Assembly: GCA_017694345.1 (NCBI GenBank)
Contig: JADIMY010000077.1
Span: 1-40,884, forward strand
DNA length: 40,884 bases
From: Candidatus Onthovivens merdipullorum
GTDB lineage: Bacteria; Bacillota_I; Bacilli_A; RFN20; CAG-826
Direction of reading: 5' to 3'
Positions 8,416 through 16,955 of this stretch are shown here, in pieces; positions within the stretch are counted from its first letter, which is position 1, and every line of letters begins with the position of its first letter. The notes under the pieces are model-generated. The model did no database searches. It saw nothing but the letters and a program-made list of their open reading frames with translations, and was not told where the DNA came from. A program made the position numbers and the translations under genes.

Positions 8416-8454
8416 AAATCCTACCTTTTATACTTATTATAAGATAAATATCTA

Positions 8455-8483
8455 TTGAAATACTAAAGAAAAATTATTATTAT
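8455..8483 (+). promoter_or_regulatory. Promoter of the rimP-nusA-infB operon
   Basis: TTGAAA (8455-8460), a 17-base spacer, TATTAT (8478-8483). Transcription is predicted to start near 8490, exactly at the first leader hairpin. Confidence 0.75.
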
Positions 8484-8489
8484 AGAGGA

Positions 8490-8540
8490 GACTTAAATAA
8501 GTCAATCCGAAAGGGTGCCAATAGGCATCTTTATTTTTTA
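8490..8540 (+). promoter_or_regulatory. Structured leader with attenuator-like terminator upstream of rimP
   Basis: Two structures follow the predicted start. GACTT (8490-8494) pairs with AAGTC (8499-8503). AAGGGTGCC (8511-8519) pairs with GGCATCTTT (8524-8532) around an AATA loop, with G-U pairs included, and is followed by ATTTTTTA. The second has the form of a rho-independent terminator placed before the GGGGG ribosome site of rimP. It may attenuate the operon, which encodes the termination factor NusA. I recognise no named RNA family. Confidence 0.6.
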
Positions 8541-8553
8541 TAGGGGGTAGTTA

Positions 8554-9015
8554 ATGCTAGAATTAATAGTTGTTAAAGAAAAAATTAAAGATTTATTATC
8601 TAACAATGGTTATTCTTTAGAGACATTTAATTTTAAAAAGAAAAATGGAGTTGATACTTTAGAAATTGTTATCGATCGAGATCAAGCTATTTCTATGGAA
8701 GATATCGTAAATGTTTCTAATATTATTAGCGAATTTTTAGATTTAAACGAATTTACTGATAATCCTTATAATTTAGATGTATCAAGTTTAGGTGCAGAAA
8801 AACCTATTAAATTAGAAAATATTGATAAAGCTTTAAATAAATATATCTATGTTCATTTAACTAATCCAATTGATGGATTAAATTCTTATGAAGGGGATGT
8901 TAGTGAAGTTAATGAAGATACTATTACATTAAAAATTAAAAATAAAACCCGCTATAAAGAAATTAATATCAACAAAAATAATATTGATAAATGTCATTAC
9001 GCAATAAAATTTTAG
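8554..9015 (+). CDS. rimP: Ribosome maturation factor RimP
   Basis: Needed for late maturation of the 30S subunit. The 153-residue protein has the N-terminal alpha/beta domain with LEIVIDRDQAISMEDIVNVS, the family signature NPYNLDVSSLGAEKPIK (usual form 'Y.LEVSSPGldRPL'), and a C-terminal beta-barrel region. The usual SSPG is SSLG here, a small deviation. GGGGG at 8543-8547 lies before the ATG. It is the first gene of rimP-nusA-rnpM-infB-rbfA, and its TAG overlaps the nusA ribosome site. Confidence 0.92.
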   Translation: MLELIVVKEKIKDLLSNNGYSLETFNFKKKNGVDTLEIVIDRDQAISMEDIVNVSNIISEFLDLNEFTDNPYNLDVSSLGAEKPIKLENIDKALNKYIYVHLTNPIDGLNSYEGDVSEVNEDTITLKIKNKTRYKEININKNNIDKCHYAIKF

Positions 9016-9029
9016 GAGAATTACAATAT

Positions 9030-10796
9030 ATGGCTAAAAGAACTAAAGAATATGATGCAAAAGCTTTCTTAAAAGCTTTTGAGGAATTAGGAAGCAAAAA
9101 CGGAGTATCTCGAGAAGTTATTCTTGATGCTTTAAAAGAAGCTTTTAAAATTGCTGTTACTAAAAAGTTAGAAGATGAAGACCGCATTTTTATTAGACCA
9201 ACTGATAAAGTAGTAAAAAAAGTAGAAACTAAGTTAAACGATGCTCTTGTTAGATGCGATATCGATTTAGAAAAAGGAACAATTGGAATTTATCGTCAAT
9301 TTAAAGTTGTTAATGATGACGATATTGAAGATGATTTTATTGAAATTGGTTTAACTGAAGCTAAAGAAAAAGATCCTAATTTAAAAATAGGTGATTATTA
9401 CGAAGAACCTTTTGATTTAAAAACATTTACTCAATATGATGTTAGTAGATTTAAAACTGCTTTTACTCAAAAATTATCACAAGCTGAAAAAGCTGCTTTA
9501 CTTGAGATTTATAAGAGTAAAGTTCATGAACTAGTTACTGGAACTGTTGAAAAGGCTGATCAACATGGAGTAATTGTTAATTTAGGTAGAACAAGTGCAA
9601 CTTTATATAAAGAAGATTTAATTGGTAATGAAACATTTAAACCTGGAGATAGTATTAAAGTTTATATTCAAGATATAAGCGATAGCACTAAATCAAAATC
9701 AGATAGTTTAATTAGAATTTCTAGAAGTTGTCCTGGTTTCTTAGAGAAATTATTTGAAAACGAAGTCCATGAAATTTATGATGGCACTGTTAAAATTGAA
9801 AAAATTGCTCGTAAAGCTGGTGTAAGAAGTAAAGTTTGTGTTTCTAGCAAAGCTGAAAATATTGATCCAAGCGGTGCTTGTATTGGTCAAAATGGTAATA
9901 GAATCCAAGCAATTGTTTCTCAACTTGGTAACGCTAGAGATTCAAAAGAAAAAATTGATGTTATTACTTATCACGATAATTTAGGATTATTCTTATCTGA
10001 ATGTCTTAAACCTGGTGTAATGCTTGGTGCTAATATCGATTACGAAAATAAATCTGCTGTATGTATTACTCAAGATGGTACAAGTGGCTTAGCAATTGGT
10101 TCAAAGAAAATTAATTTATTTTTAACTAAACAATTAACTGGGTTAGTTAATTTAGAAATTAAAGATGAATCAGAAGTCCCAGATTTAGAATATACCACTG
10201 TTGAAGAATTTGCTATTCAAGCTCGTGAAGAAGAAAAACGCAAATTTAGAGAAGAATCTCTTAAACTTCATAATAAAGATAATAGTATTAAAAAGACTGT
10301 TACTGAAGAAACTAACTTTACTGATAAAGATGAATATGAAGAAGATTATGATCAGCTTCCAGTAGAAGATGTGGTTACTGAAAAAGAAAATGTTGAAACT
10401 ACTAATGAAGTAAATGAGCCTGAAACTAAAGTAGAAGAAACTGAAAAAGTTGAAGAGCCTGAAGTTAAAGTTGATCCAGCTCCTAAAAAGGTTGTTGAAC
10501 CAATTGAAAAAGCTGAAGTTAGAACAACAACAACTCTTGAATCACTTGAAAAATCTTTAGAAGAAGAAAAACAAAAAGAAAAATCTAAAGAAGCAAGTAA
10601 ATCTAAGAAAAAGAAAGACCATAAAGAAAATAAAGACGCTCACGAAGAAAATGAACCTAAAAAAGAAGTCAAGAAAATGGCAATTTATACCGATGAAGAA
10701 CTTGCTGATTTCGATGATGAATTAGACGAAGAAGATAGCGCTGAAGACGAAGAAGATTATAGCGAATACGATAGCGATTCTTATTACGATAATTAA
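9030..10796 (+). CDS. nusA: Transcription termination/antitermination protein NusA with long acidic tail
   Basis: NusA binds RNA polymerase and nascent RNA, controlling pausing and termination. Order of parts: N-terminal polymerase-binding domain (residues 1-125), S1 domain (about 160-240, around TGTVEKADQHGVIVNLGR), then two KH domains with KVCVSSKAENIDPSGACIGQ and later LAIGSKKINLFLTKQLTG. After residue about 380 comes a low-complexity tail of roughly 200 residues, rich in Glu and Lys and ending in an Asp/Glu/Tyr/Ser run. Bacillus NusA stops near 370 residues, so the tail is unusual. The start at 9030 is chosen because AGGAG (9014-9018) sits before it and MAKRTKEYDAKAFLKAF is NusA-like. An upstream in-frame ATG at 8991 lies inside rimP. 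Confidence 0.94.
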   Translation: MAKRTKEYDAKAFLKAFEELGSKNGVSREVILDALKEAFKIAVTKKLEDEDRIFIRPTDKVVKKVETKLNDALVRCDIDLEKGTIGIYRQFKVVNDDDIEDDFIEIGLTEAKEKDPNLKIGDYYEEPFDLKTFTQYDVSRFKTAFTQKLSQAEKAALLEIYKSKVHELVTGTVEKADQHGVIVNLGRTSATLYKEDLIGNETFKPGDSIKVYIQDISDSTKSKSDSLIRISRSCPGFLEKLFENEVHEIYDGTVKIEKIARKAGVRSKVCVSSKAENIDPSGACIGQNGNRIQAIVSQLGNARDSKEKIDVITYHDNLGLFLSECLKPGVMLGANIDYENKSAVCITQDGTSGLAIGSKKINLFLTKQLTGLVNLEIKDESEVPDLEYTTVEEFAIQAREEEKRKFREESLKLHNKDNSIKKTVTEETNFTDKDEYEEDYDQLPVEDVVTEKENVETTNEVNEPETKVEETEKVEEPEVKVDPAPKKVVEPIEKAEVRTTTTLESLEKSLEEEKQKEKSKEASKSKKKKDHKENKDAHEENEPKKEVKKMAIYTDEELADFDDELDEEDSAEDEEDYSEYDSDSYYDN

Positions 10797-10810
10797 TTAG
10801 AGGTATCAAT

Positions 10811-11068
10811 ATGAAAAAAGTTCCATTAAGAAAATGTTTAGTCTCTAACACCATTTATCCTAAAATGGAACTTTTTCGTGTTGTTAGAACACCAGAAAAT
10901 CAAGTAATTTTAGATATCACTGGTAAAGCAAATGGTAGAGGTGCCTACATTCATAAAGATATTGATTCTATTGAAAAAGCCCGCAAATCTAAGGTATTAA
11001 ATAAGAATTTAGGTATTGAGGTACCTAATGAAATCTATGATCGAATGTATCACTTTTTAGATGTATAG
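10811..11068 (+). CDS. rnpM: YlxR/RnpM family RNA-binding protein
   Basis: An 85-residue basic protein of the YlxR (DUF448) family, recently described in Bacillus as RnpM, a modulator of RNase P. The family core is visible: the N-terminal PLRKCLVSN segment, the FRVVR strand and the signature GKANGRGAYIHKD. It lies 14 bases after nusA, preceded by AGAGG, in the conserved nusA-ylxR-infB order. The L7Ae-like ylxQ gene that often follows ylxR is absent here; infB begins 11 bases later. Confidence 0.92.
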   Translation: MKKVPLRKCLVSNTIYPKMELFRVVRTPENQVILDITGKANGRGAYIHKDIDSIEKARKSKVLNKNLGIEVPNEIYDRMYHFLDV

Positions 11069-11079
11069 AGGAGGTAATT

Positions 11080-12909
11080 ATGAAAAAGAAAAATGATGAA
11101 AGAGTAAGTAATATAAAACAAGTAGATTCTAAATCTAATAAAGATTATGCAAAAGTTAATGGAGGAGTTTTTGTTTTTACTAAATCTATAACAGTAGGGG
11201 AACTCGCTAAATCTTTAAATGTCAGTGCTAGTGATATTATTAAAAAACTCTTTTTAAAAGGAAAAATGGTAAATATCAATCAGTATCTCGATGATGATAC
11301 CATTGGTGAACTTTGTTTAGAGTTTGGCTATGATTTTAAAAAAGAAGAAACAGTTAATGAAGAAGATTTTGAAAAATTAACTTTTGAAGATAAAAAAGAA
11401 GACCTCGAGGAAAGACCACCTGTTGTTACTATTATGGGACATGTCGATCATGGTAAAACTACTTTAATTGATGCTATTAGAAATTCTAATTTAGCTGGCG
11501 AAGAATATGGTGGTATCTCTCAAGAAATTGGTGCTTATCAAAAATCATATAAAGGTAAAAAGATTACATTTATCGATACTCCAGGGCACAAAGCTTTTAG
11601 TGCGATGAGAATGAGAGGAGCTAGTGTTACTGATATCGTCGTTTTAGTTGTTGCTGCAGATGATGGGGTTATGCCTCAAACTATTGAAGCTATTGATCAT
11701 GCTAAAGCTGCTAAAGTACCTATCATTGTTGCAATTAATAAGATGGATATGCCAGGAGCTGATCCAGAAAAAGTTATTAATGAACTTATGAAATACGATA
11801 TTATCGCTGAAAAATATGGTGGAGAAAATATCGTTTGTGAAATTAGTGCTAAAAAGAAAATTGGAATTGATAATTTACTTGAAGCAATTTTACTTGAAGC
11901 CGAGATGCTTGAACTTAGAGCTAATCCAAAGCGTTATGCTTATGGAACGGTTTTAGAAGCAAATCTAGATAAAGGAGAAGGTGCAAAAGCAACTTTACTC
12001 GTTCAAAATGGAACCTTATATAGTTCTGATTATATTGTTTGTGGAACAAGTTATGGTAAAGTTAGAAGAATGACTAATGAACATAGTCAAATTTTAAAAG
12101 AAGCAACTCCAAGTACACCAGTTAGTGTTATCGGTTTAAGCGAAGTCCCTCAAGCTGGCGATCACTTTATGGCTTTTCCTACTGAAAAACAAGCTAAAGA
12201 AATCGCTAGTAAAAGACAACTTAAAAAACTTGAAGAAGAAAGAGCCTCAAATAATGGTGTTACTAGCTTAGATGATTTATATAAAAAGATTAATGAAGGC
12301 TCATTAACACAAATTAATATCGTTTTAAAGACCGATACTACAGGTAGTGCTGAAGCTTGTAAATCAAGTTTAGAAAAATTAAGTAATGACCAAGTAAAAG
12401 TTAATGTTATTAGAGCAGCAAGTGGTGGAATTACTGAAAGTGATATTTTACTTGCTAAAGCTAGTGGTGCTTTAATTTATGGATTTAATGTCCGCCCAAC
12501 TGGTTTAGTTAGAAAAAAAGCTGAAGAAGATAAAGTTGAAATTAGACTTCATCGAATAATTTACGCTTTAATTGAAGAAGTTGAAGATGCAATTAATGGT
12601 TTAACTAAAAAAGAAGAAGTTGAAAAAGTTGCTGGTCAAGCTGAAGTTAGAAATATCTTTAAGGTCTCCAAAGTTGGAACAATTGCTGGAAGTTATGTAA
12701 CCGATGGAGAAATTCACCGTGATGGTTTATGTAGAGTTATTCGTGATGGCGTAATAGTTTATGAAGGAAAAATTGAAACTTTAAGAAGATTTAAAGATGA
12801 TGTTAAAGTCGTAAATAGCGGCTTTGAATGTGGTATTAAAATTTCTAATTTTAACGATGTTCATGAAGGCGATATCATCGAAAATTACGAAATGGTCGAA
12901 AAAGAATAA
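11080..12909 (+). CDS. infB: Translation initiation factor IF-2
   Basis: GTPase that brings initiator tRNA to the 30S subunit and promotes subunit joining. At 609 residues it is a short form: only about 110 residues precede the G domain, comprising one IF2_N module (about 38-88). GTPase motifs are intact: GHVDHGKT (120-127), DTPGHKAF (from 166), NKMD (220-223) and SAKKK (from about 256). Domains II, III and the C-terminal fMet-tRNA-binding domain follow, including the [18 protein letters not shown] block. AGGAGG lies just before the ATG at 11080. It is followed by rbfA after two bases. Confidence 0.98.
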   Translation: MKKKNDERVSNIKQVDSKSNKDYAKVNGGVFVFTKSITVGELAKSLNVSASDIIKKLFLKGKMVNINQYLDDDTIGELCLEFGYDFKKEETVNEEDFEKLTFEDKKEDLEERPPVVTIMGHVDHGKTTLIDAIRNSNLAGEEYGGISQEIGAYQKSYKGKKITFIDTPGHKAFSAMRMRGASVTDIVVLVVAADDGVMPQTIEAIDHAKAAKVPIIVAINKMDMPGADPEKVINELMKYDIIAEKYGGENIVCEISAKKKIGIDNLLEAILLEAEMLELRANPKRYAYGTVLEANLDKGEGAKATLLVQNGTLYSSDYIVCGTSYGKVRRMTNEHSQILKEATPSTPVSVIGLSEVPQAGDHFMAFPTEKQAKEIASKRQLKKLEEERASNNGVTSLDDLYKKINEGSLTQINIVLKTDTTGSAEACKSSLEKLSNDQVKVNVIRAASGGITESDILLAKASGALIYGFNVRPTGLVRKKAEEDKVEIRLHRIIYALIEEVEDAINGLTKKEEVEKVAGQAEVRNIFKVSKVGTIAGSYVTDGEIHRDGLCRVIRDGVIVYEGKIETLRRFKDDVKVVNSGFECGIKISNFNDVHEGDIIENYEMVEKE

Positions 12910-12911
12910 AT

Positions 12912-13271
12912 ATGGCAAATCAAGTTGAAAAAATAAAAGCGAATATTTCAAAAAATATTCGCGAAATTATGCAATACGAACTTGAAGTTCAAGGTTTAGA
13001 TTTTTTTACAGTTACAGATATTGAAGTGAGTAGTGATCATTCATACGCTAAAGTTTATGTTAGTTTTTTAGCTAATCCACAAAAAAATATTGAAAAATTA
13101 AATAAAGTTAAAGGATTTGTTAGAAAAGCTTTAGCTAGTAGAATTAAATTAAGAAGAACTCCAGAAATTAATTTTGTTTTAGATGATTCTTATTTAAAAG
13201 CAAAAAAAATTGAAGATATTTTAGAAAAAGAAAAGCTAGAATTAAAAAATATGGGGAAAGATAATAAATAA
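12912..13271 (+). CDS. rbfA: Ribosome-binding factor A
   Basis: Late 30S assembly factor with a KH-like fold, acting near the 5' end of 16S rRNA. The 119 residues include the family's I.....I......V tract (SKNIREIMQYEL), VTDIEVSSDHSYAKVYVSF, and LRRTPEINFVLDDSYLKAKK, which matches 'l..R..PeL.F..D.s.e....i'. It begins two bases after infB without a clear Shine-Dalgarno, so translational coupling is likely. Its stop lies one base from the end of the convergent ttcA-like gene, and the operon's terminator falls inside that gene. Confidence 0.95.
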   Translation: MANQVEKIKANISKNIREIMQYELEVQGLDFFTVTDIEVSSDHSYAKVYVSFLANPQKNIEKLNKVKGFVRKALASRIKLRRTPEINFVLDDSYLKAKKIEDILEKEKLELKNMGKDNK

Positions 13272-13272
13272 T

Positions 13273-14307
13273 CTATTCAATAAAAGTTAAAGGGTTATAC
13301 CTAGCGTATAACTCTTTTTTTAAGTCATTTAAAAATAAAGTTTTATATTCATCTTTTAAATTTAATGAATTTAATTTATAAACTCTATCTTTTAATTTAA
13401 TAATTGAAGCAGTACCAATTGTTTTACCTTTTTCACAAATTAAAAATTTAAAAGATGAATAATCTATTTCACTATAGGATTCATTATTAAATATTTTATA
13501 GGTTATTAAATCATTAATTTCTTTAATTAGTCTATAACTTAAAGTAGTATTTTCAATTTGATGATCTTCATGCATGTAAAATATATCTAGTTTTTCTTTA
13601 TTTTTAAGCATATTTAAGAAATTTTGTTTACTAGAAGGGTAAAGAGTATAGATATTATTTAAAATTTCTTTAATATGTTCTCTTTCAGTATGTTTATCAT
13701 TAGGACAAACTATACCTAAAGTAGGAATATTTTCTTCCTTAATTAAAGTTTTAATTAAAGATTCACTAACATAAATAAATGGTCTAATGAAATTAATTTT
13801 TTCGTTTTCTAAAAGCATTTTAGGAGAAAATGTAGCAATTCTACCTCCATAAATTTCATTTAGAAAAAGCGTTTCAATTGCATCATCTTTATGATGAGCA
13901 AAGCTAACTTTAGTCACATTAATTGTGTTAGCGTATTTATTAATGATAGCTTTTTTCATTCTTGAACAGATTGAACATGGTAAATGAGTAAGCTTTTGTC
14001 TTTCTTTTTGAATTTTTAAAATTTCATAAACTTGTCTTTCTTTTAAGACTTTTAATTCATATCCTAAACTATTTACATAATTAATAATATTAGTAGGATT
14101 AAAGTTATCAAATCCTAAGTCAATCATTACAGGATATATTTCATAATTTGATTTAGCAAATTTCTTATAAAGATTTAAAGTGTAAAGTAGAGCCATACTA
14201 TCTTTACCACCACTTATTCCTAAAACTATTTTATCGTTAAGTTCAATTAAATTATAATCTTTATCAGCTTTTCTAACTAAGGCTAAAATTTGTCTAATTG
14301 CTCGCAT
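13273..14307 (-). CDS. TtcA-like tRNA thiolation PP-loop ATPase with an extra C-terminal region
   Basis: A 344-residue PP-loop ATPase. SGGKDS is at residues 32-37. Three cysteines match the iron-sulfur cluster ligands of TtcA (tRNA 2-thiocytidine-32 synthesis): Cys111 and Cys114 in LPCSICSRMKK, and Cys201 in GIVCPND. TtcA-type enzymes adenylate the tRNA base and insert sulfur using a [4Fe-4S] cluster. FAHHKDDAIETLFLN is the family's second signature. After about residue 250 there is a further region of about 95 residues that TtcA lacks, with FLICEKGKTIGTASIIKL, which recalls a small acetyltransferase-like sheet but is unproven. The ATG is only eight bases from the -10 and has no ribosome site, so the mRNA is probably leaderless. 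Confidence 0.82.
   Translation of the reverse strand: MRAIRQILALVRKADKDYNLIELNDKIVLGISGGKDSMALLYTLNLYKKFAKSNYEIYPVMIDLGFDNFNPTNIINYVNSLGYELKVLKERQVYEILKIQKERQKLTHLPCSICSRMKKAIINKYANTINVTKVSFAHHKDDAIETLFLNEIYGGRIATFSPKMLLENEKINFIRPFIYVSESLIKTLIKEENIPTLGIVCPNDKHTEREHIKEILNNIYTLYPSSKQNFLNMLKNKEKLDIFYMHEDHQIENTTLSYRLIKEINDLITYKIFNNESYSEIDYSSFKFLICEKGKTIGTASIIKLKDRVYKLNSLNLKDEYKTLFLNDLKKELYARYNPLTFIE
13289..13321 (+). terminator. Terminator of the rimP-rbfA operon, inside the 3' end of the ttcA-like gene
   Basis: AAAGGGTTATAC (13289-13300) pairs with GTATAACTCTTT (13306-13317) around CTAGC: 12 pairs with one G-U, followed by a T run to 13321. On the plus strand it is a strong rho-independent terminator just after rbfA, although these bases also encode the last residues of the convergent gene. 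Confidence 0.85.
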
Positions 14308-14315
14308 AGGTTTAG

Positions 14316-14343
14316 ATTATAAAATAATTTACAATTTTTTCAA
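14316..14343 (-). promoter_or_regulatory. Promoter of the ttcA-like gene (leaderless)
   Basis: On the minus strand: TTGAAA (14343-14338), a 16-base spacer, TATAAT (14321-14316). Only eight bases separate the -10 from the ATG at 14307, so transcription should begin at or within a few bases of the start codon. Confidence 0.8.
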
Positions 14344-14355
14344 GTTTGATAAAAT
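14328..14355 (+). promoter_or_regulatory. Promoter of the 14377 gene, interleaved with the divergent promoter
   Basis: TTTACA (14328-14333), a 16-base spacer, TAAAAT (14350-14355). It overlaps the minus-strand promoter at 14316-14343, so polymerase can probably occupy only one of the two at a time. GAGGG at 14366-14370 precedes the ATG at 14377. Confidence 0.6.
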
Positions 14356-14376
14356 GTAATTTATTGAGGGTAATGT

Positions 14377-16194
14377 ATGAAAAATAGCGGACTAGAATTT
14401 GATCCTATTGATTATTATCAAAAGATTTTAAAAGATGAAGTTAATGTTAATGCAACTAAACAAATTGAAGAATTAACAAAAGTTTCTAACATCGATACAT
14501 CTGAAAATAAAATCTTAGCTAAAAAGGTTTATCAAGCAAAAAAGAAATTTGATGAACAAAGTAAGATTTTAAGTCGATATAAAATATTAAGAGGTTTTTT
14601 AATATTTTTATGTGTCGTTTGTTTTATTTTTGGAATAGTTGGTATTGTTTTGTTAGTCAATGATAATAGTAGTTTATTTCCAATACTAGCTACTACTATT
14701 GGATTTTCGGTTGGTTTAATATTACTTTTAATTATTTTATTAGTGCTAAATAAAAAAATTAAACATATTAATGATACGGTTTTAAGTTATCAAAAAGAAT
14801 ATAATAAGCAACTAGCTTTAGCACTTAATAATTTAGAAGGACTAAAAAATTTATTTAATTATCGACAATTTGTTAATCTTGTAAATAATTCAAATACGGT
14901 TATTTCTTTAGATTACGAAGTTAGTCAAAAGAAATTATTAATGTTAGAAAATATATATAATTTAAATTTAAGTTTTGATATTAATGAATCTATATTAGAT
15001 GTTTATAGTGGAAATATTGAGAAAAATCCTTTTTTAAGAGTTTTACTTAATACACAAAAAATGAAAGATGTAACTTATACTGGAACTAGAGTTGTTTCTT
15101 GGACTGAAACTTATCGAGATAGTGAAGGTCATACTCATACTAGAGTCGAAAGTGAAACTTTAGTCGCTCATTATAGCGCACCAGCACCTTTTTATAGTGA
15201 TAATTCAATTATAATTTACGGAAACGAAGCAGCTCCAAACTTATCTTTTTCTAGATTTCCTAGTGGAATAAGTAAGGAAGACGATGAAAAAGATATTGAA
15301 AAGTTTATTAAAAAGAAAACAAAAAAGATTGAAAAGAAAGCAGATAAAGCTATAAAAAAGGGAAAAAACTTTGTTAATTTAGCAAATACTGATTTTGAAT
15401 CATTATTTGGAGCACTAAATAGAGATAATGAAACGGAATATCGTTTACTTTTTACCCCTTTAGCTCAACAAAATATGACTGAAATTATTACTAGTAAAGA
15501 ACCTTATGGTGATGATTTTGCTTTTATTAAAAGAAAGAAGATTAATTTCATTTATTCTCGTCATAGTAGTAATAATATTAGATTTAACTATTACTATTTT
15601 TCTAATTACTTCGATTATGAAAAACTTAAAACTGATTATGTCACTATGATGAATAAAGAGTTTGCTAGTTTATATTTTGATGTTGCTCCAATTTTAGCTA
15701 TTCCTTTATATCAAATGCATGAAGCTGGAATTTATGATCCTGCTTTAGAAAATGAACAAATCACTTTATTTGAAGCTGAAGCTTTTGTTAATCATATGGG
15801 AGAAAATTTATTTGCTCATTCTGAATCGACTACTCGCCAGGTTTTAAAAATAAGTAGACTTCATAATAATAAAGAAAGCGATGTCTTTAAAGTTAGCGCT
15901 CATTCTTTTAAAGCAGTTAGCCAAGTAGAAGTAGTTCCAGTAATGTGTCGAAATGGAAGAATTTATGATGTACCTGTTACGCGGTATCGATATGATCCTT
16001 TAGTTAAAGAGAGTAATGTTGCAATTACAAAGATTAAAGAAAACAAGAATTATTTAGCTAGCAATAATAATGATTCAACTATATATCGCTATCACGATTT
16101 TGCTAGTTGTATGTTAGGGGATAATGATTTAAATGAAGGTGAAGATACTTCATTTGTAAATAGTGTTAGAAACAAGTATAATTTATTTAAATAG
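14377..16194 (+). CDS. Uncharacterised two-helix membrane protein paired with LemA
   Basis: A 605-residue protein whose family I do not recognise with certainty. Residues 1-70 are charged and helical. Two membrane helices lie at about 73-95 and 101-127, so both ends are probably cytosolic. A large soluble part follows, with a TGTRVVSWTETYRDSEGHTH strand pair, an aromatic SAPAPFYSDNS segment, a Lys/Glu-rich helix at about residues 300-330 (KKKTKKIEKKADKAIKK), and a Tyr/Phe-rich region near 395-420. The lemA gene follows after 18 bases, so the two are likely one operon. The two-helix plus large cytosolic domain layout next to lemA recalls DUF3137-type proteins, but that is a guess. The start has GAGGG seven bases upstream, and an earlier out-of-frame ATG at 14373 soon stops. 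Confidence 0.75.
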   Translation: MKNSGLEFDPIDYYQKILKDEVNVNATKQIEELTKVSNIDTSENKILAKKVYQAKKKFDEQSKILSRYKILRGFLIFLCVVCFIFGIVGIVLLVNDNSSLFPILATTIGFSVGLILLLIILLVLNKKIKHINDTVLSYQKEYNKQLALALNNLEGLKNLFNYRQFVNLVNNSNTVISLDYEVSQKKLLMLENIYNLNLSFDINESILDVYSGNIEKNPFLRVLLNTQKMKDVTYTGTRVVSWTETYRDSEGHTHTRVESETLVAHYSAPAPFYSDNSIIIYGNEAAPNLSFSRFPSGISKEDDEKDIEKFIKKKTKKIEKKADKAIKKGKNFVNLANTDFESLFGALNRDNETEYRLLFTPLAQQNMTEIITSKEPYGDDFAFIKRKKINFIYSRHSSNNIRFNYYYFSNYFDYEKLKTDYVTMMNKEFASLYFDVAPILAIPLYQMHEAGIYDPALENEQITLFEAEAFVNHMGENLFAHSESTTRQVLKISRLHNNKESDVFKVSAHSFKAVSQVEVVPVMCRNGRIYDVPVTRYRYDPLVKESNVAITKIKENKNYLASNNNDSTIYRYHDFASCMLGDNDLNEGEDTSFVNSVRNKYNLFK

Positions 16195-16212
16195 TCTAGG
16201 AGGATTAAACTA

Positions 16213-16878
16213 ATGGCTAATGAGTTAGATGAAATGAATGGACCTATTTCTCAAGAAGGTCGTGATGTTAATGTTATTCAAAAACAAATTCCAGTAAAAG
16301 TAGGCTGGGGTTCTAAATTTTTTGAAATAATTTTATGGTGTTTAGGAATTATTCCTGGCTTGATTTTCTTATTTATGAAAATTAATGCGAGAACTTATTT
16401 AAGAAAACTTCAACAAAAAATACAACATGATGCATCACAAATTGATAACTATTTAGAGCAAAGAGTTGTTATTTTACAAAATGCTGCTAGATTGCTCGAT
16501 AAAGCAATTGATTTAGATAAAGATGTTATGACTAAAGTTGCTTTATATCGTGGAGGTGGATCAACTAACGACGATTTAAGAAACCAAACTTCACAAGAAG
16601 TCGATAAATTATTTGGTCAAGTTAATGTTGCTTTTGAACAATATCCTGATTTAAAAGCACATAACGAAATTGAAGAATGCTTAAGACAAAATAGTTATTT
16701 ACAAAAAGAAATAACTGCTGCTAGAGAAGTTTATAATGACACTGTATATAAATGGAATAGCGATATTCAAGAGTGGCCTACTAAAATGATTGTTGCTGCT
16801 AAACTTGGTTATACTACAAGAATTCCATTTACTGCTAGTCAAGAAATTAAACAAAAAGCTAGAGATGTATTCTTTTAA
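16213..16878 (+). CDS. lemA: LemA family protein
   Basis: A 221-residue LemA protein: one N-terminal membrane helix (about residues 37-56, FFEIILWCLGIIPGLIFLFM) followed by a long alpha-helical domain. Family features include NYLEQRVVILQNAARLLDKA (usual 'l.rR.dLiPnLv') and the C-terminal block EITAAREVYNDTVYKWNSDI then QEWPTKMIVAAKLGYT (usual 'aR..YN..v..yN..i..fP...vA...gf'). LemA function is unknown; it often sits beside membrane proteins of unknown role. AGGAGG lies before the ATG. The partner gene at 14377 precedes it closely and a terminator follows at 16897. Confidence 0.88.
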   Translation: MANELDEMNGPISQEGRDVNVIQKQIPVKVGWGSKFFEIILWCLGIIPGLIFLFMKINARTYLRKLQQKIQHDASQIDNYLEQRVVILQNAARLLDKAIDLDKDVMTKVALYRGGGSTNDDLRNQTSQEVDKLFGQVNVAFEQYPDLKAHNEIEECLRQNSYLQKEITAAREVYNDTVYKWNSDIQEWPTKMIVAAKLGYTTRIPFTASQEIKQKARDVFF

Positions 16879-16896
16879 ATAAAAAATTAAAATCTT

Positions 16897-16926
16897 AAAA
16901 AGGGCATATAAAAGGCTCTTTTTAAT
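16897..16926 (+). terminator. Rho-independent terminator after lemA
   Basis: AAAAAGGGC (16897-16905) pairs with GGCTCTTTTT (within 16914-16923), with one G-U pair and a loop of about nine bases. It closes the two-gene operon before ribF. Confidence 0.75.
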
Positions 16927-16955
16927 TTTGCTAAAAAGATTAAAAATAGGTGTTT

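Noticed and set aside
8991-9029. Upstream ATG extending nusA by 13 residues into rimP
   Set aside because: The extension overlaps rimP and covers the AGGAG site that fits the ATG at 9030.
10669-10854. Minus-strand 61-codon open frame over the end of nusA and start of rnpM
   Set aside because: Antisense to the low-complexity acidic tail; the repetitive product is the complement of GAA/GAT runs.
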